From an uncultured Collinsella sp. (GTDB lineage Bacteria; Actinomycetota; Coriobacteriia; Coriobacteriales; Coriobacteriaceae), in NCBI GenBank assembly GCA_902497025.1, contig CABVDJ010000030.1:1-30659 (forward strand): DNA of 30,659 nt, given 5' to 3'. The notes below the pieces were generated by a model, which did not search any database, was not told where the DNA came from, and worked only from the letters and a program-made list of their open reading frames with translations. Within the stretch, counting starts at the first letter, position 1. Each line of letters starts with the position of its first letter. The translations under genes and the position numbers were made by a program. Shown one piece after another: positions 1-9,095 of this stretch.

Positions 1-2
1 AT

Positions 3-410
3 ACAGCAACTCATACGCAGACCATTGCAATGACTTATTTACCTGCCGACTACACCAAAGTCGATGCAGCCATTGCCAAAGCAAATGCCCTGAACAAAGA
101 TGAATACAAAGACTTCACTGCGGTAGAAGCTGCCGTCAAAGCTGTTGTCCGTGACAAGAACATCACTCAACAGAGCGAAGTTGATGCAATGGCAAAGGCT
201 ATCGAAGATGCGATTGCTGCTCTTGAGAAAAAACCCGCCAGCACCAAAGAGAAAAAACCTGCCAGCACTAAACCGGGAACAACCGATGAGCTTCCGAAGG
301 CTGGCGATAGAAACAGCCTTGCTTTGTGGTTCGCCCTGTTGTTCGTCGGCGGCGGTACAGCAATCCTAACAACCGTTTACGGCGGAAAGAAAAAGCGCAG
401 CGTAAAGTAA
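3..410 (+). CDS. Partial sortase-anchored surface protein, C-terminal end
   Basis: The reading frame is open from the left edge, so only the C-terminus is present. It begins with a helical repeat rich in Ala and Lys that resembles a FIVAR domain (roughly the first 65 residues), a module common in large Gram-positive surface proteins. A short Lys/Pro/Thr-rich linker follows, with the segment KKPASTK occurring twice. The end is a cell-wall sorting signal: LPKAG, a hydrophobic stretch (LALWFALLFVGGGTAILTTV) and a basic tail GGKKKRSVK. LPKAG departs from the usual LPxTG by Ala for Thr. Inference: a secreted protein covalently attached to the wall by a class of sortase that accepts LPxAG. Its N-terminal function cannot be read from this window. 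Confidence 0.85.
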   Translation, partial: TATHTQTIAMTYLPADYTKVDAAIAKANALNKDEYKDFTAVEAAVKAVVRDKNITQQSEVDAMAKAIEDAIAALEKKPASTKEKKPASTKPGTTDELPKAGDRNSLALWFALLFVGGGTAILTTVYGGKKKRSVK

Positions 411-490
411 AACTTGGTATTTAGCCCAAGGGGCCGTCACTTTCCTATATTCAGACAACCAGTCCGGTGTGCAGCGCCCCGAACCCGAGA

Positions 491-626
491 GGGCCGCGTG
501 CCCGCCCGCAATATATTTGATTGATCGCGAGTTCCGCACGCAAAGAAGGCCACTTAATGTGGCCTTCGTCTTGCGCAGGACTGCCCGAGCAGGCAATCAA
601 ATATATTGCGGGCGGGCACGCGGCCC
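491..626 (+). repeat. Conserved-core hairpin element, copy 1
   Basis: Arms 491-523 and 594-626 are perfectly complementary over 33 bp and enclose a 70-nt core (524-593). The core starts with CGCGAGTTCCGCACGCAAA, has an inner stem 545-553/559-567 around the loop TTAAT, then GTCTTGCGCAGGACTG and GAGCAGG. The same core recurs in copies 2 and 3 with unrelated arms. The arm is GC-rich on the outside and AT-rich next to the core. The right arm ends 8 nt from the stop codon of the wall hydrolase gene. The element fills the gap between two convergent genes. No T-run follows it on either strand. Confidence 0.9.
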
Positions 627-634
627 AGTCGGCT

Positions 635-1840
635 TTACGACAGCGCAATACCGCCAAGCCAGCCCCAACGCACGCCAGAGCCAGTGCCGTAGAACCCAAT
701 GAACGAATCAAGCGATCTCGACGTGATGGCGCCCTCGTTGCTCATAACGATGCCGCCGCCAACATAGATGCCCACGTGTCCGTACAGCAGACCCGGCGTA
801 CCGGTGCCGCTGTGCGACGAGTCGGCCACGATCATGCCCACCTGCAGTGCCGAACGATCGGAGCTGTAGCACCAGGCGTTAAACATGTCGCACGCATTGC
901 CGCCAAAGTAGCCCACGCCGGCGTTACGGAACACGTTGGTAACCCACGCCGCGCACCAGTTCAGGCCAGGCGAAGGCGTGGAGTAGCATGCGTTGACGAC
1001 GGCCTGCTGCTTGCCCGAGCCGGCATTCTGTTGCGGAGTTCCGGGCGCATACGACCCGCCACCCGAGCTTGAACCACCCGAATAGGAGTTGTTCTTGTTT
1101 GCGGCAGCCGCGGCAGCGGCAGCCTTCTTGGCAGCCTCCTCGGCCTGAGCGGCAGCGAGAATCTCGGAATCGCGCTGGGCCATGAGCTCCTTGACATCGT
1201 CGGAGAGGCCGTTCAGAACCGTCTGGACCTCCTGCTGCTTGGCCTGCATGTCCTGCATCTGGGCTGTCTGCTGGTCCTTGAGCTTCTCCAGGTCGGCCTT
1301 CTGCGACTCGAGCTCGGACTTCTGCGTATCGAGCTCTTTCTGAATGGTCTGGATGTCCTCGATGGCGTCACGGTCGCTCTTGTTGATCTTCTCGACGTAA
1401 TGCGCGTTGGCGACGAGCTCCTCAAACGAGCCAGAAGCGAGCAGCAACGACAGGATATTGGTACCGCCCGACTTGTAGCTTGCCGCCACGCGATCGGAAA
1501 GGTCGTTACGCTTCTTCCTGAGCTCCGACTTCTTGGTGTCGATCTGAGCCTGCGTCTCGTCAATCTGGCCCTGCACGCCTTCGATATCGCTGAGGGTCTG
1601 GGCATTCTTGTTGGCGAGCGCCGCGTACTCATTGGCGATGCTGTCGAGCTGAGCCTGGACCTCGTCGAGCTGGGTCTGGGCGGCATTCAGTTTGTCGGTG
1701 GTTTCTTGGCTGGCCTCAGCCGCATGGGCGCGGGTGGGCAGGCCAAAAAGAACAGCCGCGGAAGCAGCGCCGAAAAGAGCCTTGAGGGCAGTGCGGCGCG
1801 AAAGCTCCTGCGTAAAAATGGAATCGTTGTTTGGTGACAT
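635..1840 (-). CDS. Tat-exported peptidoglycan hydrolase, coiled coil plus NlpC/P60- or CHAP-like domain
   Basis: The 401-residue protein starts with a twin-arginine type signal (SRRTALKALFG, hydrophobic stretch, then a likely cleavage after AHA near residue 40). A long coiled coil follows (about residues 45-235, many Q/E/K heptads), as in PcsB/CwlO/RipA-type proteins, then an Ala-rich and a Gly/Ser-rich linker. The C-terminal catalytic domain has Cys296 in NWCAAWV and His355 in YGHVGIYVG, the expected Cys/His pair of NlpC/P60 or CHAP amidase/endopeptidases. Start: ATG preceded by ACGGAG at suitable distance. Inference: a secreted enzyme that cleaves peptide bonds in peptidoglycan during growth or division, with the coiled coil as a regulatory arm. 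It is divergent from galE. NlpC/P60 versus CHAP is not settled by eye. Confidence 0.88.
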   Translation of the reverse strand: MSPNNDSIFTQELSRRTALKALFGAASAAVLFGLPTRAHAAEASQETTDKLNAAQTQLDEVQAQLDSIANEYAALANKNAQTLSDIEGVQGQIDETQAQIDTKKSELRKKRNDLSDRVAASYKSGGTNILSLLLASGSFEELVANAHYVEKINKSDRDAIEDIQTIQKELDTQKSELESQKADLEKLKDQQTAQMQDMQAKQQEVQTVLNGLSDDVKELMAQRDSEILAAAQAEEAAKKAAAAAAAANKNNSYSGGSSSGGGSYAPGTPQQNAGSGKQQAVVNACYSTPSPGLNWCAAWVTNVFRNAGVGYFGGNACDMFNAWCYSSDRSALQVGMIVADSSHSGTGTPGLLYGHVGIYVGGGIVMSNEGAITSRSLDSFIGFYGTGSGVRWGWLGGIALS

Positions 1841-1884
1841 ATGTACTCCGTTACATGCTTATTTATATGTCGCTCAGATTAAAC

Positions 1885-1912
1885 ATATTAACGCACATCG
1901 CGCTTGTCCCAA
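1885..1912 (-). promoter_or_regulatory. Probable promoter of the wall hydrolase gene
   Basis: Read on the minus strand there is a -35-like TTGGGA (1907-1912), 16 nt, then TAATAT (1885-1890). It lies about 45 nt before the start codon. No c-di-AMP (ydaO) riboswitch pattern, which often precedes wall hydrolase genes in Actinobacteria, was recognised in 1841-2060. Confidence 0.55.
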
Positions 1913-2042
1913 CTATTTCCACGAACGGCTGGAAAAGCATGGTCAGTGGCTCGCAAATACGTCCCACACCAAAGGTAAGGATTATGCAATAACACCCTAT
2001 GAGTACGTTAACATCAATCCTCTGGTTTTCCTGCCCCGCGTG

Positions 2043-2070
2043 TTTTGGGTGCCCCCAGCTGCGCTATACT
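2043..2070 (+). promoter_or_regulatory. Probable galE promoter
   Basis: A good -10 hexamer TATACT (2065-2070) lies 37 nt before the galE start codon, with a weak -35 candidate TTTTGG (2043-2048) at 16-nt spacing. The -10 is convincing; the -35 is not. Confidence 0.45.
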
Positions 2071-2107
2071 CCCCTCAAGAAGTGTTCCTGATTCGATAGG
2101 AGACTAC

Positions 2108-3169
2108 ATGTCCAAAGCACTCGACCCCAAAGACACCTGCGTCCTCGTTACCGGCGGCGCCGGCTTTATCGGCTCGCACACCGTCGTTCAGCTGCTCGAG
2201 GGTGGCTACCAGGTTGTCGTCGTCGATGACCTCTCCAACTCCAGCGCCGTTGCCATCGACCGCGTCAAGACCATCGTGGGCGACGAGGCCGCCAAGAACC
2301 TCACCTTCTACGAGGCCAACGTGCTCGACCGCGATGCGATGAACAAGATCTTCGATACCCACCAGATCGACCGCGTCATCCACTTCGCCGGCTTTAAGGC
2401 CGTTGGCGAGTCGGTGAGCAAGCCCGTCGAGTACTACCACAACAATATCGAGAACACCCTGGTGCTCATCGACGTCATGCGCAACCACGGTTGTAAGTCC
2501 ATCATCTTCTCGAGCTCTTCGACCGTCTACGGCGATCCGGACAATCCGCCCGTCACCGAAGAGGACCCCAAGAAGCCCGCGACCAACCCCTATGGTTGGA
2601 CCAAGTGGATGATTGAGCAGATCCTCATGGACGTCCACACCGCCGACGCCGAGTGGGACGTCGTGCTGCTCCGTTATTTCAATCCCATCGGCGCCCATCC
2701 GTCGGGCCTGATCGGCGAGGATCCCAAGGGCATCCCCAACAACCTGGTGCCTTACGTCGCCCAGGTCGCCGTGGGCAAGCTCGAGGCCGTTCAGGTCTTT
2801 GGCAACGATTACCCCACCCCCGACGGCACCGGTGTGCGCGACTACATCCACGTGTGCGACCTGGCATCTGGTCACGTTGCCGCCCTTAACTGGATGAACG
2901 GCAAAACCGGCGTCGAGATCTTTAACCTGGGCACCGGCACCGGCACCTCGGTACTCGAGGTCGTCGCCGCTTTCTCCAAGGCCTGCGGCAAGGAGCTGCC
3001 CTATGTGATCCGCGAGCGCCGTGCCGGCGACATCGCCGCCAACTGGTGCGATGCCTCCAAGGCCGAGCGCATGATGGGTTGGAAGGCCCAGTACGACATC
3101 GCGGATATGTGCCGTGACAGCTGGAATTGGCAGAGCCACAACCCCAACGGCTTCGCCGACGCCGAGTAG
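2108..3169 (+). CDS. galE: UDP-glucose 4-epimerase
   Basis: Interconverts UDP-galactose and UDP-glucose in the Leloir pathway, in the cytoplasm. The N-terminus shows the NAD-binding Rossmann motif TGGAGFIGSH (residues 15-24). The short-chain dehydrogenase catalytic set is present: SSSSTVYGD, and Tyr/Lys in NPYGWTKWM. NPIGAHPSGLIGEDP and GTGVRDYIHV are typical of the GalE sugar-nucleotide site. The length of 353 residues is close to the usual 330-350. The start chosen is the ATG following AGGAG (2098-2102); upstream in-frame codons lack a ribosome site. It has its own promoter and terminator, so it is probably monocistronic. Product UDP-glucose/galactose would feed wall and capsule polymers as well as galactose use. 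Confidence 0.96.
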   Translation: MSKALDPKDTCVLVTGGAGFIGSHTVVQLLEGGYQVVVVDDLSNSSAVAIDRVKTIVGDEAAKNLTFYEANVLDRDAMNKIFDTHQIDRVIHFAGFKAVGESVSKPVEYYHNNIENTLVLIDVMRNHGCKSIIFSSSSTVYGDPDNPPVTEEDPKKPATNPYGWTKWMIEQILMDVHTADAEWDVVLLRYFNPIGAHPSGLIGEDPKGIPNNLVPYVAQVAVGKLEAVQVFGNDYPTPDGTGVRDYIHVCDLASGHVAALNWMNGKTGVEIFNLGTGTGTSVLEVVAAFSKACGKELPYVIRERRAGDIAANWCDASKAERMMGWKAQYDIADMCRDSWNWQSHNPNGFADAE

Positions 3170-3191
3170 CAAAAACCTACATACCGTTCTT

Positions 3192-3226
3192 GCCCCGATC
3201 TCACGATGTGAGACCGGGGCTTTTTT
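3192..3226 (+). terminator. Intrinsic terminator of galE
   Basis: GCCCCG-x-TCTCAC pairs with GTGAGA-x-CGGGGC (3192-3220) and is followed by six T (3221-3226), 23 nt after the galE stop codon. Confidence 0.9.
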
Positions 3227-3278
3227 CATGGCGCGTAACCATTTACCGAAAATGGGCCAACTTTTTTATCTTGCCCGT

Positions 3279-3305
3279 ACATGTTTAAACAACATGTTCT
3301 ACAAT
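3279..3305 (+). promoter_or_regulatory. malQ promoter with HutC-type operator
   Basis: ACATGTTTAAACAACATGT (3279-3297) is a near-perfect palindrome whose centre, ATGTTTAAACAA (3281-3292), contains GTTTAAAC. This fits the HutC-subfamily GntR operator GT-N-TA-N-AC. It is immediately followed by a -10 hexamer TACAAT (3300-3305), so a bound protein would cover the -35 region. Related palindromes occur before the ABC operon, the regulator gene and the PTS gene in this window. Inference: repression of malQ by the GntR-family protein encoded at 12500-13219. Confidence 0.65.
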
Positions 3306-3390
3306 AGATCTATCGAATCAGGACACCGGGGGCGGACTGCTCTTCCATCGGCAGGCTGACCCCACAACAAGAAGGTTGGTGAGCGCATTC

Positions 3391-4896
3391 ATGGAGCGTG
3401 CAAGCGGCGTCCTCATGCCCGTCTCATCTCTGCCCGGACCATACGGAATCGGCGGCTTTGGCTGGAATGCCTACGACTTTGTCGATTTTCTTGCCTCGTG
3501 CAAACAACATTACTGGCAGATTCTGCCCCTTACGACGACAAGCTATGGCGACTCGCCCTATCAGTCGTTCTCGGCCCGTGCGGGCAACCCCAACTTCATT
3601 GACTTTGCCGAACTCATCGAGGCCGGCTATCTGGAGCAGTGCGATATCGACGGCGTGTACCTGGGCTCCGACCCCAGCAATGTCGACTATGGTGCCATCT
3701 TTGGTGGCCGTCGTCAGATTCTCGACCGCGCCGCCGAGCGCTTTGCCGCCGACAAGCCGGCCGATTTCGACGACTTTATCCAGGCAAACGAGGACTGGCT
3801 CATTCCCTATTGTGAGTTCATGACCGTGAAGGAGGAGTGCGGGCTCAAGGCCTTTTGGGAGTGGCCCGAGGAGCTCCGCCGCCGCGGCGAGGCATCCAGC
3901 AAGGTCTGCGCCGCCCATCCCGAGCGCATGCTCTACCACCAGATGACGCAGTACTTCTTCGATCGCCAGTGGAGCCGCCTCAAGGCCTATGCCAACGAGC
4001 GCGACATCCTGATCATCGGCGACCTGCCCATCTACGTCTCGCGCGACTCCGTCGAGATGTGGGCCACGCCCGAGCTCTTTAAGATCGACGCCGCCGGCAA
4101 TCCCGTCAGCGTCGCGGGAACGCCGCCCGATCAGTTCTCGGCCACCGGCCAGTACTGGGGCAACCCCATCTATGACTGGGATGCCATGGAAGCAGACGGT
4201 TTCTCCTGGTGGGAAGGCCGCATCCGAGCCGCCCTCGACATGTACGACATCATCCGTCTGGACCACTTCCGCGGTTTCGAGGCATTTTGGGAGGTGCCGT
4301 TCTCCTCTCCCGATTCGTCATATGGTTCATGGACGCAGGGACCCGGCCTCAAGTTCTTCAAGGCGCTCGAGGAAAAGCTCGGCACGCTTCCCATCATTGC
4401 CGAAGACCTGGGCTTTCTTACCCCCGGCGTCATCGACATGCGCGACACCACGGGCTTCCCTGGCATGAAGATCCTGCAGTTTGCCTTTGAGGGCACCAAC
4501 TCGTACTACCTGCCACACAACTACATTGCCAACACCGTCGCCTACGTGGGCACCCACGACAACGAGACGGCACGCGGCTGGTTTGAGGGAACGGCCACCC
4601 CGCGTCAGCGCGAGCAGGCGGCCCTGTATACCCACCAGCAGGCAGGCGAGTCCATGGCCGACGCGCTCAACCGCACCATCGCCGCCAGCGTGAGCGACAC
4701 GTGCATTTACACCATGCAGGACCTGCTCAATCTGGGCAACGAGGCGCGCATCAACACCCCCGCCACCCTAGGCGGAAACTGGACCTGGCGTATGCTCGAC
4801 GGCGCCATCACCCGCGAGCTCGAGCACAAACTCACCGACTGGACCGAGACCTACTTCCGCATCCCGTCGGAAGCCGAAATCGAGCTTCCTCAATAG
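3391..4896 (+). CDS. malQ: 4-alpha-glucanotransferase (amylomaltase)
   Basis: Transfers alpha-1,4-glucan segments between maltodextrins, releasing glucose and lengthening chains for phosphorylase; glycoside hydrolase family 77. The start SGVLMPVSSLPGPYGIGGFG is the hallmark N-terminus. The three catalytic acids are visible: Asp in IIRLDHFRGFE, Glu in IIAEDLGFL and Asp in GTHDNETARGW. Length is 501 residues, normal for bacterial MalQ of the short type. ATG 3391 is chosen because the protein then begins MERASGVL as in relatives, with GGTGAG 7 nt upstream; TTG 3376 and GTG 3379 just after AGAAGG are alternatives that add only 4-5 residues. It is followed by glgP, but a terminator stands between them. 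Likely induced with the sugar importers through the shared operator. Confidence 0.95.
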   Translation: MERASGVLMPVSSLPGPYGIGGFGWNAYDFVDFLASCKQHYWQILPLTTTSYGDSPYQSFSARAGNPNFIDFAELIEAGYLEQCDIDGVYLGSDPSNVDYGAIFGGRRQILDRAAERFAADKPADFDDFIQANEDWLIPYCEFMTVKEECGLKAFWEWPEELRRRGEASSKVCAAHPERMLYHQMTQYFFDRQWSRLKAYANERDILIIGDLPIYVSRDSVEMWATPELFKIDAAGNPVSVAGTPPDQFSATGQYWGNPIYDWDAMEADGFSWWEGRIRAALDMYDIIRLDHFRGFEAFWEVPFSSPDSSYGSWTQGPGLKFFKALEEKLGTLPIIAEDLGFLTPGVIDMRDTTGFPGMKILQFAFEGTNSYYLPHNYIANTVAYVGTHDNETARGWFEGTATPRQREQAALYTHQQAGESMADALNRTIAASVSDTCIYTMQDLLNLGNEARINTPATLGGNWTWRMLDGAITRELEHKLTDWTETYFRIPSEAEIELPQ

Positions 4897-4944
4897 GAGC
4901 TACCGCGCCCGACCCCTCCCCACCGTGCGGACGCGACCGCTTTT

Positions 4945-4986
4945 CCCGCGCGAGGCCACCCCAATCCCCTCGCGCGGGCTTCTTTT
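4945..4986 (+). terminator. Terminator between malQ and glgP
   Basis: CCCGCGCGAGG (4945-4955) pairs perfectly with CCTCGCGCGGG (4968-4978), followed by CTTCTTTT. It lies 49 nt after malQ and 40 nt before glgP, so it may only reduce readthrough into glgP. Confidence 0.8.
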
Positions 4987-5025
4987 GAATTTCTGACATG
5001 TAGTCAACTCACCACAGGAGGAAAC

Positions 5026-7293
5026 ATGCCCCGTATCGATCTTGCGGATCTTGCCGAGCAGTCCTTTGGAACTTCGCTCGAGCAACTCGATGACCGCCGC
5101 ATTTACAAACTGCTGGTCAAGCTCGTACAGGAGCGCTCCGCCGCCTGCCCGCTCAACAATGGCAAGAAAAAGCTCTATTACATCTCTGCCGAGTTTTTGA
5201 TTGGCAAACTGCTAATCAACAACATGATCGACCTTGGCATCTATGCCGAGGTTAAAGACCAGCTCACCGCTGCCGGCCATGACCTCAACAAGATTGAGGA
5301 GTTTGAGGTCGAGCCGTCGCTCGGCAACGGTGGCCTGGGCCGCCTGGCCGCGTGCTTCCTGGATTCCATCGCCACGCTGGGCCTTACCGGCGACGGCGTG
5401 GGCCTCAATTACCACTACGGTCTGTTCCGTCAGCGCTTTGCCGACAACCAGCAAAAGGCCGTCCCCGATGAGTGGCTTGGCGAGCAGGACATCCTGATCG
5501 ATGACGACCGCTCCTACACCGTCGAGTTTGGCGATTTTGCCGTCACCTCCAAGCTCGTCAACATCAATGTGCCCGGTTACGGCCAGCCCACCAAGAACCG
5601 CCTGCGCCTGTTCGATCTTGCAAGTGTCGACGACGGCCTGGTCCCCGGCAGCTCCATCGACTTCGACAAGACCGAAATCGCCAAGAACCTCACCTTGTTC
5701 CTCTATCCGGATGATTCCGATGAGCAGGGCCGCCTGCTTCGCATCTACCAGGAGTACTTCATGGTGAGCAACGCCGCCCAGCTCCTGATCGACGAGGCCG
5801 TCGAGCGCGGCAGCAACCTGCACGATCTGGCCGACTACGCCGTGGTCCAGATCAACGACACGCACCCCACCATGGTCATTCCCGAGCTCATCCGCCTGCT
5901 CACCACCGAGCACGACATCGAGTTTGACGAGGCCGTTACCATCGTGCGCTCCATGGTCGCCTACACCAACCACACGATCCTTGCCGAGGCGCTCGAGAAG
6001 TGGCCGCTCGCCAGCCTGCAGAAGGTCTCGCCCGCCATCGCCGACATCATCGTCAAGCTCGACGAGGTTGCCAAGGCCGAGCACGACGACCCACGCGTCG
6101 CCATCATCGACGAGCACGACACCGTCCACATGGCCCACGTGGACATTCACTTTGGCTTCTCCATCAATGGCGTCGCCGCACTCCACACCAAGATCCTGGA
6201 GGACACCGAGCTTCATCCGTTCTACGAGATCTATCCCGAGAAGTTCTCCAACAAGACCAACGGCATCACCTTCCGCCGTTGGATCCATGGCGCCAACCCC
6301 GCGCTCGCCAACCTGCTCGACGATGTGATCGGCACCGATTGGCGCAGCACCGGCGACCTGAGCAAGCTCGCCGAATTCGCTAACGACAAGGATGTTCTTG
6401 AGCGCCTGGCCGCCACCAAGGCCGAGGCCAAGACCATCATGCGCCAGTTCATGGCGCTCGAGCAGGGTGTGACCATTCCCTCCAACGCCATCATCGATGT
6501 TCAGGTCAAGCGTATCCACGAGTACAAGCGCCAGCAGATGCTCGCGCTCTACATCATCTGGAAGTATCTCGACATCAAGAACGGCAATAAACCCGAGCAC
6601 CCCATCACCATCATCTTCGGCGGCAAGGCGGCACCTGCCTACACCATCGCCCAGGACATCATCCATCTGATTCTGACGCTGTCGCAGTGGATCGCCAACG
6701 ACCCCGACGTGGCCCCCTACCTGCAGGTTGTCATGATCGAGAACTACAACGTCACCGCTGCTGAGCGTGTGATCCCCGCCGCCGATATCTCCGAGCAGAT
6801 CAGCTTGGCCTCCAAGGAGGCGAGCGGCACCTCCAACATGAAGTTCATGCTCAACGGTGCTTTAACCCTGTGCACGCTTGACGGTGCCAACGTGGAGATT
6901 GCCGAGCTCGTGGGCGACGAGAACATCTATACCTTTGGTGCCTCATCCAAGCAGGTCGAGCAGCTCTACGCCGACGGCAGCTATAACGCCGGCGCACTCT
7001 ACCGCAAGCCCGGCATTAAGCTGCTGGTGGACTTTATCACCAATCCTGCCTTTATGGCGACCGGCAACGCCGAGCGTCTGCAGCGCCTGCACGACGACAT
7101 CAAGGGCAAGGACTGGTTTATGGCCCTGCTCGACATTGAGGAGTACATCCAGACCAAGGAGCGCGTGCTAGCCGACTACGAGGACCAGGACGCCTGGATG
7201 CGCAAGGCGCTGATCAACATCGCCAACGCCGGCGCCTTCTCGTCTGACCGCACGATCTCCCAGTACAACGACGAGATTTGGCACCTGAGCTAA
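5026..7293 (+). CDS. glgP: Glycogen/maltodextrin phosphorylase
   Basis: Releases glucose-1-phosphate from the non-reducing end of alpha-1,4-glucans using phosphate; cytoplasmic, pyridoxal-phosphate dependent (GT35). Visible hallmarks are PSLGNGGLGRLAACFLDS, NYHYGLFRQ, QINDTHP, NKTNGITFRRW, KRIHEYKRQ and the cofactor-lysine region EASGTSNMKF followed by LDGANVEI. At 755 residues it is somewhat shorter than the 800-840 of E. coli enzymes, mainly at the N-terminus, which fits bacterial forms lacking animal-type phosphorylation control. The start is well supported by AGGAGG 7 nt upstream. Its partner malQ lies just upstream; together they degrade maltodextrin or glycogen to glucose and glucose-1-phosphate. 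Confidence 0.96.
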   Translation: MPRIDLADLAEQSFGTSLEQLDDRRIYKLLVKLVQERSAACPLNNGKKKLYYISAEFLIGKLLINNMIDLGIYAEVKDQLTAAGHDLNKIEEFEVEPSLGNGGLGRLAACFLDSIATLGLTGDGVGLNYHYGLFRQRFADNQQKAVPDEWLGEQDILIDDDRSYTVEFGDFAVTSKLVNINVPGYGQPTKNRLRLFDLASVDDGLVPGSSIDFDKTEIAKNLTLFLYPDDSDEQGRLLRIYQEYFMVSNAAQLLIDEAVERGSNLHDLADYAVVQINDTHPTMVIPELIRLLTTEHDIEFDEAVTIVRSMVAYTNHTILAEALEKWPLASLQKVSPAIADIIVKLDEVAKAEHDDPRVAIIDEHDTVHMAHVDIHFGFSINGVAALHTKILEDTELHPFYEIYPEKFSNKTNGITFRRWIHGANPALANLLDDVIGTDWRSTGDLSKLAEFANDKDVLERLAATKAEAKTIMRQFMALEQGVTIPSNAIIDVQVKRIHEYKRQQMLALYIIWKYLDIKNGNKPEHPITIIFGGKAAPAYTIAQDIIHLILTLSQWIANDPDVAPYLQVVMIENYNVTAAERVIPAADISEQISLASKEASGTSNMKFMLNGALTLCTLDGANVEIAELVGDENIYTFGASSKQVEQLYADGSYNAGALYRKPGIKLLVDFITNPAFMATGNAERLQRLHDDIKGKDWFMALLDIEEYIQTKERVLADYEDQDAWMRKALINIANAGAFSSDRTISQYNDEIWHLS

Positions 7294-7320
7294 TTTCGTT
7301 TCCTTTACCCATCCTCTTGA

Positions 7321-7354
7321 AAGCGGAGTCGCGGCAACGCGGCTCCGCTTTTTT
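7321..7354 (+). terminator. Intrinsic terminator of glgP
   Basis: AAGCGGAG-T-CGCG pairs with CGCG-G-CTCCGCTT around the loop GCAA, and the T-tract runs to 7354. It is 27 nt after the glgP stop codon. Confidence 0.9.
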
Positions 7355-7390
7355 GCCCGCGTGTTGCCCGTGGCCCGCCTCGACCAAATC

Positions 7391-7688
7391 GTCTCAATCT
7401 GTAACACCTACTCGGCCAAAACGGCCCTACCTGTTACAGATCAAGACAAACCGGTCCTTTCCCTAGGGTTTATCTCAATCTGTAACATCTAACGTCTGAA
7501 ATCCGCCCTTACTGTTACAGATCGAGACAAAAGGATAAGCCGGCTAATACAATCTCGTTCTGTAACAGGTAGCTGCCGAAATCAGCCTCCCGTGTTACAG
7601 ATCGAGATGAAAGGATAGGCAGCTCGATGCTGTCTCAATCTGTAACATCTAGACCCAATTTGGCCCTCCTCCTGTTACAGATCAAGAC
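7391..7688. repeat. Four-unit palindromic repeat array
   Basis: A 16-nt motif and its reverse complement form four hairpin units: 7391-7447, 7472-7528, 7552-7608 and 7632-7688. In every unit the left arm is GTCTCAATCTGTAACA or a close variant, the right arm is TGTTACAGATCGAGAC or a close variant, and the inner spacer is exactly 25 nt. Units repeat every 80-81 nt, with 23-24 nt linkers. Inner spacers share a loose pattern (TCTA near the left, AAAT near the middle, GCCCT near the right); linkers often start AAAAGGATA. In unit 3 both arm ends change together (A-T for G-C). The array lies between the convergent 3' ends of glgP and the ABC operon, each of which has its own terminator. Confidence 0.92.
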
Positions 7689-7720
7689 AAACGACCGACC
7701 AGACAACCCCGTCATAAAGA

Positions 7721-7759
7721 AAGGCTCCCCTCTCGCCTAGTGGACGGAAGGGGAGCCTT
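7721..7759 (-). terminator. Terminator of the sugar ABC operon
   Basis: AAGGCTCCCCT (7721-7731) pairs with AGGGGAGCCTT (7749-7759). On the minus strand the stem is followed by TCTTTAT, so it best serves the operon ending at 7828. Confidence 0.75.
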
Positions 7760-7827
7760 ATATGTGACCACGGCAAAAGGATGGCAAAGCCGCAGTCGCC
7801 CAAAAGGAGGGCCTGATTGGATCGGGC

Positions 7828-9027
<1,200 letters not shown>

Positions 9028-9044
9028 GTCTTTACCTTTCGATG

Positions 9045-9071
9045 TGCGGCGCCGCGCTGAGGGGCGCCGCA
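9045..9071 (-). other. Intercistronic hairpin before the ATPase gene
   Basis: TGCGGCGCC (9045-9053) pairs perfectly with GGCGCCGCA (9063-9071). No T-run follows on the minus strand, and the ATPase ribosome site GAAAGG comes right after it. More likely an mRNA-processing or stability hairpin than a terminator. Confidence 0.6.
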
Positions 9072-9095
9072 GAAACTTGCAAAACAGTTACGGCA

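Noticed and set aside
1841..2060. c-di-AMP (ydaO) riboswitch before the wall hydrolase
   Set aside because: Expected from gene class, but the conserved riboswitch segments were not found in the short leader.
7391..7688. CRISPR array
   Set aside because: The repeats alternate in orientation as hairpin arms, inner spacers resemble each other, repeats are only 16 nt, and no cas genes are present.
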